Shown here: in pieces, positions 50,972 to 59,074 of the stretch
Position numbering within the stretch: position 1 is the stretch's first letter
How the letters are laid out: each line of letters begins with the position of its first letter
Assembly: GCF_016714285.1 (NCBI RefSeq)
Contig: NZ_JADJNN010000013.1
Location: 62,001-126,000 of the forward strand
Direction of reading: 5' to 3'
Length of the DNA stretch: 64,000 nucleotides
Source: Nannocystis sp.
GTDB lineage: Bacteria; Myxococcota_A; Polyangia; Nannocystales; Nannocystaceae
Position numbers and translations under genes: made by a program
The notes under the pieces: model-generated
What the model was told of the DNA's origin: nothing
Databases searched by the model: none
Seen by the model: only the letters and a program-made list of their open reading frames with translations

Positions 50972-51997
50972 ATGAACTACGCCATGACCCGCCCCCTCTC
51001 CCTCCTCACTGGCCTCCTCCCTGGCGCCCTCGTCCTCGTCACCCTCGGGTGCACCGGCGACGGCGACGGCGAGACCGACGGCACCAGCGCCTCCACCGGC
51101 GCCACCACCGACGCGCCCACCACCGACGCGCCCACCACCGCCGGCTCCGCCGACCCGACTGGCGACCCGACCGGTGACCCGACTGGCGACGCCACCACCG
51201 ACGCCACCACCGCCGGCACCGACAGCAACGGCGAGAGCACCGGCGAGGTCATCCCCACCGAGAAGTTCAGCTTCTTCGTCACCAGCCTGATCGCCCTGCA
51301 GGAGCTCTCGGGCAACCAGGAGGGCTTCGGCGGCGACCTCCGCTTCGGCGAGGACGGCCCCGGCGCCGGCCTGCGCGGCGCCGACAAGATCTGCGCCACG
51401 ATCGCCGAGAAGAGCATGCCCGGCGCCGGCAACAAGCAGTGGCGCGCCTTCCTCAGCGCCGTCGCCGACGAGAACGGCAACCAGGTCAACGCCATCGACC
51501 GCGTCGGCGAGGGCCCCTGGTACGACCGCCTCGGCCGCACCTTCGCCCTGACCAAGGCCGACCTGCTCACCGAGCGACCCACCAACATCGACCCCGCGAT
51601 CAAGGACGACTTCCCCAACGAGGACGGCGTCCCCAACCACCAGCCCGACCCCAACCAGCCCGAGGTCGACAACCACGACACCCTCACCGGCACCAACGAG
51701 AACGGCCAGCTCTACAGCAAGACCGCCACCTGCGCCGACTGGACCGGCAACACCGGCAGCGAGGGCAAGCCGCGCGTCGGCCACTCGTGGCCCCGCTACG
51801 GCATGGGCGGCCCCGGCCCCGGCCCCGGCCCCGGCATGGGCGACGGCAGCATGGCCAACTGGATGTCCTCCCTCGACGAGTCCGGCTGCGCCCCCGGCGT
51901 CAGCCTGATCGAGATGGGCCCGCCCGATCCGAACTCCAACACCGTCGGCTCCGGCGGCGGCTACGGCGGCTTCTACTGCTTCGCACTCACCCCCTGA
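50972..51997 (+). CDS. Thr-rich-stalk lipoprotein with DUF1554-like domain
   Basis: A 341-residue lipoprotein (lipobox Cys27, LVTLGC). The stalk has TTDAPTTDAP and DPTGDPTGD repeats. The mature domain begins FFVTSLIALQELSG and contains LRGADKICATIAEKSMPG and IDRVGEGPWYDRLGR, a pattern common in secreted myxobacterial proteins and similar to the DUF1554 start in the 23,049-24,470 gene. A Gly/Pro-rich patch (GGPGPGPGPGMG) lies near the end. Second gene of the cluster. Function unknown, probably a surface binding protein. Confidence 0.75.
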   Translation: MNYAMTRPLSLLTGLLPGALVLVTLGCTGDGDGETDGTSASTGATTDAPTTDAPTTAGSADPTGDPTGDPTGDATTDATTAGTDSNGESTGEVIPTEKFSFFVTSLIALQELSGNQEGFGGDLRFGEDGPGAGLRGADKICATIAEKSMPGAGNKQWRAFLSAVADENGNQVNAIDRVGEGPWYDRLGRTFALTKADLLTERPTNIDPAIKDDFPNEDGVPNHQPDPNQPEVDNHDTLTGTNENGQLYSKTATCADWTGNTGSEGKPRVGHSWPRYGMGGPGPGPGPGMGDGSMANWMSSLDESGCAPGVSLIEMGPPDPNSNTVGSGGGYGGFYCFALTP

Positions 51998-52007
51998 GCG
52001 ACCCGTC

Positions 52008-54050
52008 ATGCCCGCCCACCGCACCACCCGCTCACTGCTCCTGCTCGGCCTCCTCACCGCCTGCAACGGCGGCGCGCAGACCACCGCAGACACCAGCGAG
52101 CCCACCGAGGAGACCTGCCAGATCCCCGCTGGCGAGGCCCCCGAGTTCATCCAGCACATCGGCTGCGCCGAAGACTTCCAGGCCCTCGCCTCCGAGCCGA
52201 TCGACGCCAACCTGCCCGGTGCCCGCTCGGTGAAGGTGGTGCAGGACCACGCCGACAGCGACGCGCTGTACTTCCAAAACAGCGTGCTCTACCAGATCCA
52301 CTACGACTTCGTGTCGACCCACCTCTCGGGCGACACGCTCCCGCTGGTGCCCCAGCTCTCCGACTTCAACACCACCGAGTACTACTCCCCCGAGCGCCGC
52401 TTCAACCTCGGCGCCGTCACCTACTACGACGGCCCCAAGGTCTATGCGCTCGAGCTGGCCCCCTACGACACCGCCTCCGCCGCGATGATCGAGACCCTAT
52501 TCCGCGGGGTCCAGAAGGAGGCCTACTTCCGCGACACCCTGGTGTTCCACCCCACCTCGGAGGCCGTCACCGTCGAGGCCGCCAAGCTGCCCAAGGACAT
52601 CCCGGTGATGAGCACCGACGAGCTCTACGCCGCGATCGACTACCAGCCGCTCTCACTCGGCTCGGCCATGGGCCGCCTGCGCTTCCTCAACGCCGCCGAT
52701 CTCGAGACCGAGTACGTCTCCTACCAGGAGATCCTCGTCCTCGACGAGGCCCCCAACGACATCTCCGTGGTCCAGGGCCTCATCACCGAGGAGTTTCAGA
52801 CCCCGCTCTCCCACGTCAACGTCCTCTCGCTCAACCGCCACACCCCCAACATGGGCCTGCGCGGCGCGACCACCAACGAGACCCTGCGCGCCTTCGAGGG
52901 CAAGCTCATCGAGCTCAAGGTCGAGTCCTCCGCCTGGTCCATCCACGAGGTCACGCAGGCCGAGGCCGAGGCCTTCTGGGACGAGCACAAGCCCGACCCC
53001 GTGACCCTGCCGAGCAAGAACCTCGACATCCAGGAGCTGGTCGACATCGAGGCCGTCACCCCCGAGCCCGCGGGCGGCGCCTCGCTGCGCGACGCGATCA
53101 AGGAGTCCGTGCGCGCCTTCGGCGGCAAGGCGGCCCAGTACTCGATCCTCGCCCGCACCGACGGCGTCCCGATCCCCAAGGCCTTCGCCGTCCCGGTCTA
53201 TTTCTACGAGCAGTTCATGGTCGACAACGGCTTCTACGACCGCATCGACGGCCTGCTCGCCGACCCCGACTTCAAGACCGACGCCACCGTCCGCGACCAG
53301 CAGCTCGCCCTCCTGCGCGTCGACATGCAAGACGCCCCGCTGGACGGCGCCTTCCAGGCCAAGCTCAAGGCCAAGCTCGCCGCCGACTACCCCGGCCAGA
53401 CGATGCGCTTCCGCACCAGCACCAACAGCGAGGACCTCGACGGCTTCCCCTGCGCCGGCTGCTACGAGTCGCACACCGGCGACCCCGCCGACTGGCCCGA
53501 CGTCCTCGACGCGATCCGCGAGACCTACGCCAGCGCGTGGCTGTTTCGCACCTTCGAGGAGCGCAGCTACTACGGCATCAAACACAGCTCGGTCGCCATG
53601 GCCCTGCTCGTCCACCACAACTTCCCCGAGGAGGAGGCCAACGGCGTCGCCGTCACCGCCAACCCCTTCGACGCCTCCGGCATCGACCCCGCCTTCTACA
53701 TCAACGTCCAGTACGGCGGCGAGGTCGAGGTCGTGCACCCGCCCCCCGGCATCGCCAGCGACCAATTCCTCTACTTCTTCGGGTCGCCCAACCAGCCGAT
53801 CTCCTACCTCGCGCACTCGAGCCTCGTGCCCGCGGGCGAGACCGTGCTCAGCACCAAGCAGGTCTACCAGCTTGGCACGGCCCTCGATGCGATCCATCAT
53901 CGCTTCTCGTCCGCCTACGGTCCCGCCGCCGGCAACGATGGTTGGTACGCGATGGACATCGAGTTCAAGTTCGACGACGAGGCCGACCCCGGCCAGCCGC
54001 CCACGCTCTACATCAAACAGGCGCGCCCCTACCCGGGACGCGGCGACTGA
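52008..54050 (+). CDS. Lipoprotein with glucan-water-dikinase/PEP-synthase-type domains
   Basis: A 680-residue lipoprotein (lipobox Cys19, LLTAC). Residues about 255-300 resemble the phosphohistidine swivel segment of alpha-glucan water dikinase: TPLSHVNVLSLN corresponds to LSHVSVRARN there. Residues about 360-680 are an ATP-grasp/PPDK_N-like domain: GGKAAQYSILARTDGVPIPKAF, MRFRTSTNSEDLDGF, TYASAWLFRTFEER, GVAVTANPF and the closing IEFKFD and LYIKQARPY. The order His-domain then nucleotide-binding domain is that of GWD, not PEP synthase. An extracytoplasmic location for an ATP-type dikinase is odd. It is 30 bases upstream of the VTC polymerase gene. Confidence 0.8.
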   Translation: MPAHRTTRSLLLLGLLTACNGGAQTTADTSEPTEETCQIPAGEAPEFIQHIGCAEDFQALASEPIDANLPGARSVKVVQDHADSDALYFQNSVLYQIHYDFVSTHLSGDTLPLVPQLSDFNTTEYYSPERRFNLGAVTYYDGPKVYALELAPYDTASAAMIETLFRGVQKEAYFRDTLVFHPTSEAVTVEAAKLPKDIPVMSTDELYAAIDYQPLSLGSAMGRLRFLNAADLETEYVSYQEILVLDEAPNDISVVQGLITEEFQTPLSHVNVLSLNRHTPNMGLRGATTNETLRAFEGKLIELKVESSAWSIHEVTQAEAEAFWDEHKPDPVTLPSKNLDIQELVDIEAVTPEPAGGASLRDAIKESVRAFGGKAAQYSILARTDGVPIPKAFAVPVYFYEQFMVDNGFYDRIDGLLADPDFKTDATVRDQQLALLRVDMQDAPLDGAFQAKLKAKLAADYPGQTMRFRTSTNSEDLDGFPCAGCYESHTGDPADWPDVLDAIRETYASAWLFRTFEERSYYGIKHSSVAMALLVHHNFPEEEANGVAVTANPFDASGIDPAFYINVQYGGEVEVVHPPPGIASDQFLYFFGSPNQPISYLAHSSLVPAGETVLSTKQVYQLGTALDAIHHRFSSAYGPAAGNDGWYAMDIEFKFDDEADPGQPPTLYIKQARPYPGRGD

Positions 54051-54080
54051 GCATTTCGAGGCTCGCACTTCGGGAGGTCC

Positions 54081-54875
54081 ATGTCCGCGGCCAACGTCAA
54101 CGTCATCGAGCGCAGAGAATTCAAGTACCTGATCGACGCCCCCACGGCCGCGGCGGTGCGCTCGGCGATCCGCCCGTTCTGCGAGCTCGACCCCTGGGCC
54201 GCCAAGAACCCCCGCGGCATCTACACCATCGAGAGCCTCTACCTCGACACCGCCGCCCTCGGCCTGTTCTGGGCCAACCACCACGAGCAGCTCGACCGCA
54301 TCAAGGTGCGCGTCCGCGGCTACGCCGAGGTCCCCGGCAGCCCGGTCTTCTTCGAGGTCAAGCGCCGCGTCAACGACGTCATCCTGAAGACCCGCGGCAA
54401 GGTCCCGCGCAAGCTGTGGACCGCGATGCTCAGCGACCCCGCCGCGCCGATCCCCGCCGAGATCACCGGCAAGGACCGCGTCGCCGTCGAACGCTTCGTC
54501 TCGATCGCCCGCACCCTGAACCTCCGCCCCTACACCCTGGTCCGCTACGAGCGCGAGCCCTACTTCAGCCGCATCGACGACTACGCCCGCGTCACCTTCG
54601 ACACCCGCATCCGCGCCCAGGCCATGCGCACGCTGTCCTTCGAGTCCGAAGCCCGCGGCTGGCGTGCCCTCGACGACGCGATCACCCAGCGCACCCTCGA
54701 CTCCCTCATCGTCCTCGAGCTCAAGTTCACCACCCACGTCCCCAGCTGGCTGGTCCACATCGTCGAGCTCTGCGGCCTCGCGCGCCGCTCCTTCTCCAAG
54801 TACGGCACCTCGATCCAGGCCTTCTACTGCCCGCCCGACCTCCGCACCCCCCGCCACGCCGGAGGCTGGCGGTGA
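54081..54875 (+). CDS. VTC-domain (polyphosphate polymerase-like) protein
   Basis: A 264-residue cytosolic protein of the CYTH/VTC superfamily, whose yeast member VTC4 makes polyphosphate from ATP inside a basic tunnel. Marks: ERREFKYLIDAPTA, ESLYLDTAA, KVRVRGYAE, FFEVKRRVND, VRYEREPYFSR and VTFDTRIRAQ. These alternating basic and acidic strands give the tunnel ligands, and LELKFTTHVPSWLV ends the barrel. GGGAGG at 54072-54077 precedes ATG 54081. The stop overlaps the DUF4956 start (GTGA). In other bacteria VTC and DUF4956 genes occur with CotH-type kinases at envelope loci. Confidence 0.88.
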   Translation: MSAANVNVIERREFKYLIDAPTAAAVRSAIRPFCELDPWAAKNPRGIYTIESLYLDTAALGLFWANHHEQLDRIKVRVRGYAEVPGSPVFFEVKRRVNDVILKTRGKVPRKLWTAMLSDPAAPIPAEITGKDRVAVERFVSIARTLNLRPYTLVRYEREPYFSRIDDYARVTFDTRIRAQAMRTLSFESEARGWRALDDAITQRTLDSLIVLELKFTTHVPSWLVHIVELCGLARRSFSKYGTSIQAFYCPPDLRTPRHAGGWR

Positions 54876-55555
54876 ACGGCCTCGACCTGTGGTCGCACGG
54901 CGTCAGCGAGGCCCTGAGCCTCAAGGCCGCCGCGCTCTCGCTCCTGCTCGCCTTCGGCCTCACCCAGGCCCTCGGCGCCGTCTACGTCTGGACCTTCCGC
55001 GGCATGTCCTACTCCCAGGGCCTGGTCCACGCGATCGTCCTCGGCAGCATCATCGCCTGCATGCTCATGCTCGCGATCGGCAACAGCATCGCCGCCGGCC
55101 TCGGCATCGCCGGCGGCCTGGCGATCATCCGCTTCCGCACCGCCCTGCGCGACCCTCGCGACATGATGTTCGTGTTCGCCGGCCTCGGCTGCGGCATCGC
55201 CTCCGGGCTCGGCGCCCACGCGGCCGCCGTCTGCGGCACCGCCCTGTTCTGCCTCGCCGTCGTCACCCTCACCGTCAGCGAATTCGGCAGCCAGCGCCGC
55301 TTCGACGGCCTGCTCCGCTTCCAGCTCCCCGTCGGCGCCGACGAGACCGGCATCATGGCGCTCCTGCGCGCCCACACCCGCTTCGTCGCCCTCGTCACCC
55401 TCCGCGAGGTCGCCCAGGGCCAGGCGATGGAGCACGCCTACCAGATCCGCCTCGGTAGCCCGCGTCAGCGCGCCACCCTGGTCCAGGCCCTCGAGGCCAC
55501 CCCGGGCATTCAAGACGTATCCTTGCTGCTACAAGAGCCGACGGTGGAGCTGTAA
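54872..55555 (+). CDS. DUF4956 membrane protein
   Basis: A 227-residue inner-membrane protein of the DUF4956 family. About four helices between residues 15 and 135 include the conserved LAIGNSIAAGLGIAGGLAIIRFRTALRDPRDMMF, which is the family core. A soluble C-terminal domain of about 85 residues follows. GTG 54872 overlaps the VTC stop and has GGAGG at 54861-54865. It is the usual partner of VTC-domain proteins and would be the membrane channel or anchor for their product. Confidence 0.88.
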   Translation: MNGLDLWSHGVSEALSLKAAALSLLLAFGLTQALGAVYVWTFRGMSYSQGLVHAIVLGSIIACMLMLAIGNSIAAGLGIAGGLAIIRFRTALRDPRDMMFVFAGLGCGIASGLGAHAAAVCGTALFCLAVVTLTVSEFGSQRRFDGLLRFQLPVGADETGIMALLRAHTRFVALVTLREVAQGQAMEHAYQIRLGSPRQRATLVQALEATPGIQDVSLLLQEPTVEL

Positions 55556-55558
55556 GCG

Positions 55559-56831
55559 ATGATCGAGTGGGTCAGGACGCGGCTGTTGCCGTGGGGCATG
55601 TGGGGCGTGACGATGGCCACCGCGGCGTGGCTCTGGCACGACGTCCGCCAGGTCAGCGCCGTCGGCTTCGCCCTCGGCGTCGAATACAAGCTGGCCCCCG
55701 CCCTCGCCGCCCGCGTCGAGACCCTCATCGTCGCCCCCGGCCAGCGCGTCCGCGCCGGCCAGGTCGTCGCCACCCTCGACGCCCGCACCATCGACGCCGA
55801 ACTCGCCATCGTCGCCGCCGAACGCACCCGCCTCGAGGCCGAGATCGGCGCCGTCCGCTCCGAGACCGACGTCCGCGTCGGCGAGTCCTCCCGCGAGCTC
55901 GAGGAGTCCGTCGCCGCCGCCGACCTCGCCCTCAAGTCCGCCCGCGCCGAACGCAACGTCCGCGCCGCCGAGTTCAAGGCCCTGGAGACCCAGACCCAGC
56001 GCCTCAGCGAACTCGTCGAGCTCCACATGGCCGACCGCCGCGAACTCGACGCCCTCAGCGTCACCCACGCCGGCCTGCAGAAACAGCTGCAGATGGCCGA
56101 CACCCTGGTCGCCCAGCTCGTCAGCCAGGTCGCCGGCGCCAAGGCCCGCCGCGCCCTCCTCCCGCAGGGCGCCACCGAGCTCGCCCTCGGCCCGGTTGCG
56201 CGCCGAGCTGGCCGTCCTCGCCGGCCGCGCCGAGCTCCTCGCCGCCCAGAAGGACGCCACGATCCTCCGCGCCCCCGCCGACGGCGAGGTCGCTGCCGTG
56301 TTCGTCCGCCCCGGCGAGGTCGCCACCGTCGGCCTCCCGATCCTCACCATCGTCAGCCACGGCCCCGGCGACGACGACGAGGTGATCGTCTGCCTGCACG
56401 AGACCCAGGCCGGCACCGTGCGCATCGGCGAGGCCGCGATCGTCACGCCACGCGGCGCCGTCGGCGAGGGCCTCGCCAGCCACGTCACCCGCGTCGCCCC
56501 CCAGGTCAGCGAGCTCCCCCTCCGCTGCCGCCGCAACCCCCAGCTCCCCGAGTGGGGCCGCGAGGTCGCCGTCGCCCTCGACGAGCACCTCCCCCTCCTC
56601 CCCGGCCAGGCCTTCTCCGTCAGCTTCCTCGGCCACCCCTCCCCCCGCGCCGCCACACCCTCGACCGTTGCACCTGCACCAACACCCGCGCTCGCCCCGC
56701 CCGTCGCCCCGGCCGTCGCCCCGGCGCGAACAGCAGCGCCCGCCCGCTCGCGCTCCCGCCCGCGCTCGCCGCCCGCACCCGCTTCGAGCCCTCCGCGATC
56801 GCCTGGCTGCCCGCCCGCGACCGCTTCGTGA
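55559..56831 (+). pseudogene. HlyD-type membrane-fusion protein, frameshifted
   Basis: Periplasmic adaptor of the HlyD family. An N-terminal membrane anchor (WGMWGVTMATAAWLW) is followed by a lipoyl-like hairpin (VETLIVAPGQRVRAGQVVATLD), a long coiled coil, and a frame change near 56194-56195. Up to ...ELALGP the protein is in one frame; from LRAELAVLAGRAEL onward, in the +1 frame to the stop at 56831, it continues with the second lipoyl half (ILRAPADGEVAAVFVRPGE). Dropping one G in CCCGGTTG restores PLRAELAV. So a single-base insertion, real or artefactual, interrupts the gene. Its C-terminus is an Ala/Pro tail overlapping the next frame. Partner of the outer-membrane efflux protein at 57628. 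Confidence 0.8.
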
Positions 56832-57643
56832 TCGCCAGCGACGACACCGGTCACGACAAACTCAACGAGCACGCCCCCTGGCTGTTCACCATGGACGCCC
56901 AGGGCCGCGTCGACCCCGAACCACTCGTCGTCGCCGGCATCGCCGGCTTCAGCGACCTCGAGGCCCTCGCCCCCGGCCCCGACGGCAGCCTCTACCTGCT
57001 CGCCTCCCAGAGCCGCAGCCGCAAGGGCAAGCGCCCCGCGACCCGCCAGCTGTTCGCCCAGATCGCCATCGACGCCACCGGCGCACACGTGCTCGCCAGC
57101 ACTTCCCTCGCCGACCAGCTGGGCGCCGACCGCAAGCTCCTCACCACCCTCGGCCTCGCCAGCACCGCCAAGCTCGACCTCGAGGGCATGACCCCCACCG
57201 CGCAAGGCGGCCTCCTGCTCGGCCTCAAGGAGCCGCTCGACGCCGCCGACCACGCCCCGATCTGGCACCTCCCACGCCCGGAGGTCCTGCTCGCCGGCGG
57301 CACCACCCGCGACGCCGGCCTCGCGCTCTGGGGCGCCGCCCCGCTGACCGTCCTCGCCGACGGCAGCCCCCACCCCGCCGGCATCTCCGACCTGCTCGAG
57401 CTCGCCGACGGCACCCTCCTGATCGCCAGCACCGCCTCTGGCACCGAGCCCAGCACCCAGGACGGCGCCCTCTGGCTCGCCGACGGTCGCAACGGCCTCG
57501 CCGCCCCCCGCAAGCTCCACAGCTTCCCCGGACTCAAGCCCGAGGGCATCGCCCTGCGCCACGACGGCGCCGCTCTGGTCGTCGTCTTCGACACCGGCGC
57601 CGCGCCCAGCCTGTGGATGGAGCTCCCGTGGCCCGCCCCCTGA
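56828..57643 (+). CDS. Propeller-like protein, start uncertain
   Basis: From GTG 56828, which overlaps the upstream stop (GTGA), 271 residues with esterase-like/phytase-like propeller repeats: IAGFSDLEALAPGPDGSLYLL, KLDLEGMTPTAQGGLLLG, DLLELADGTLLIAS and GLKPEGIALRHDGAALVVV. The same frame upstream already looks like domain sequence from about 56750 (ARTRFEPSAIAWLPARD), but contains no start codon. So either the true start is lost to a second indel or the protein is fused to the HlyD adaptor through its Ala/Pro linker. Cleavage site and export depend on that. The downstream efflux gene starts inside its end (16-base overlap). Confidence 0.65.
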   Translation: MIASDDTGHDKLNEHAPWLFTMDAQGRVDPEPLVVAGIAGFSDLEALAPGPDGSLYLLASQSRSRKGKRPATRQLFAQIAIDATGAHVLASTSLADQLGADRKLLTTLGLASTAKLDLEGMTPTAQGGLLLGLKEPLDAADHAPIWHLPRPEVLLAGGTTRDAGLALWGAAPLTVLADGSPHPAGISDLLELADGTLLIASTASGTEPSTQDGALWLADGRNGLAAPRKLHSFPGLKPEGIALRHDGAALVVVFDTGAAPSLWMELPWPAP

Positions 57644-59049
57644 TCGCCGCCACCAACGGACTGGTGGCGACCCAGGCAGCGCGACCGCCAGCCGGACGCA
57701 ACCCCCGGATCCCCATCGCCGCCACCCACGCGCTGGGCCTCACCCTCGCCGCCGGCTGCTTCCACGCCCCGGCCTACTCCCCGCAGCGCAGCGTCGCAAC
57801 CTGGCACGACATGCAGTCCACGCGCCCCGGCAGCAACACGCCCGCCGGCAGCCGCGACACGCCCAGCCCCGCCGCCGACGACGCCCTCAGCGCCGACCAG
57901 GCCTACGCCCTCGCCCTCGCCAACAACCCCGAGCTCGCCGTCGCCGAGGCCGAGGCCGAGGTCGCCGCCGCGGGCGTCGACGTCGCCAAGCAGGTCGAGA
58001 ACCCCACCGTCCGCTTCACCAACTTTCGCGTCGACGACACCGCCGGCGGCAAGACCGGCTTCAACCTCGGCCTGCGCGCACCGATCCCCCGCCCCGGCAG
58101 CGTCCACGCCCGCGTCAAGCAGGCCCGCCTCGCCGCCGACAGCGTCCACAGCGAGACCGAGGCCGCCCGCCGCCTCCTCCGCTCGGAGATCGATCGCCGC
58201 TACGCCCGCCTCGCCCTCCTCCGTGCCGACATCGACGAGCTCACCCGCGCCGCCGCCCTCGGCGACGCCCGCCGCACCCAGCTCCGCGCTCGCCTCGAGC
58301 GCCAGGCCGCCACCCAGGTCGACCTCGCCCTCGCCGACGTCGACCACGCCGAGACCCTCGAGCAGGCCAGCCGCGCCCGCGACGAGCTCGCCCTCACCGA
58401 AGCCGAACTCACCCGCCTCATCGGCCCCGGCCCACCGCGAACCTTCCGCGTCGACGCCAACACCCTCGGCGCCCGCGACCTCCCCCTCGACATGACCCGC
58501 CTCACCGAGCAGGCCCTGCGCGCCCGCCCCGAGCTGCGCACCGCCCAGAGCCGCGTCAGCCAGGCCCAGGCCGGCGTCTACCTCGCCCGCAGCGAGGTCT
58601 ACCCGTGGCTCAGCTGGGCCCAGGTCAACTACTACTTCGGCGCCAGCAGCACCCCCGCCGCCTTCGGCTTCGGCCTCGCCCTCGACGTCCCCCTGTTCAG
58701 CTGGAACCGCGGCGAGATCAAGGCCGCCCGCGCGCTCGTCCGCCAGCGCGAGGCCGAGGAGCGAGCCAGCGTCTCGCAGGTCGCCAGCGAGGTCCGCGAC
58801 GCCCTCGCCCGCGTCGAGCGGGCCAACACCCGCGTGCAGGAGCTCGAGGCCACCCTGCTCCCCCGCCTCGACGAGGCCGCCCGCGCCGCCGAGGCCGCCC
58901 TCGCCGCCGGCGCCCTCGACCCGCTGCAAGCCGGCGAGATCGAGGCCCGCCGGGTCGCCGCCCGCCGCCTCCACCTCGCCGCCCTCCACGATCGCCGCGA
59001 CGCCCTCATCGACCTGGAGCTCGCCCTCGGCGGCCCGCTCACGCATTGA
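57628..59049 (+). CDS. Outer-membrane efflux (TolC/NodT-type) lipoprotein
   Basis: A 473-residue protein of the outer-membrane factor family. Lipobox-like LAAGC at Cys44 from GTG 57628 (or Cys32 from GTG 57664). Two helical OEP repeats: SADQAYALALANNPELAVAEAE to ELTRLIGPGPP and LTEQALRARPELRTAQSRV to the end, each with long coiled helices. VPLFSWNRGEIKAARA is a typical hairpin turn. It forms trimeric exit ducts with HlyD-type adaptors, one of which is encoded just upstream. No inner-membrane RND or ABC pump is in the cluster, so what it exports is open. Confidence 0.85.
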   Translation: MARPLIAATNGLVATQAARPPAGRNPRIPIAATHALGLTLAAGCFHAPAYSPQRSVATWHDMQSTRPGSNTPAGSRDTPSPAADDALSADQAYALALANNPELAVAEAEAEVAAAGVDVAKQVENPTVRFTNFRVDDTAGGKTGFNLGLRAPIPRPGSVHARVKQARLAADSVHSETEAARRLLRSEIDRRYARLALLRADIDELTRAAALGDARRTQLRARLERQAATQVDLALADVDHAETLEQASRARDELALTEAELTRLIGPGPPRTFRVDANTLGARDLPLDMTRLTEQALRARPELRTAQSRVSQAQAGVYLARSEVYPWLSWAQVNYYFGASSTPAAFGFGLALDVPLFSWNRGEIKAARALVRQREAEERASVSQVASEVRDALARVERANTRVQELEATLLPRLDEAARAAEAALAAGALDPLQAGEIEARRVAARRLHLAALHDRRDALIDLELALGGPLTH

Positions 59050-59074
59050 CCTCTCCATCTCTACACAAACCAAT

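Noticed and set aside
52653..54857. Minus-strand frame of 734 codons over the dikinase-like and VTC genes
   Set aside because: Gly/Val/Asp/Glu-only antisense shadow; the plus strand carries recognisable families.
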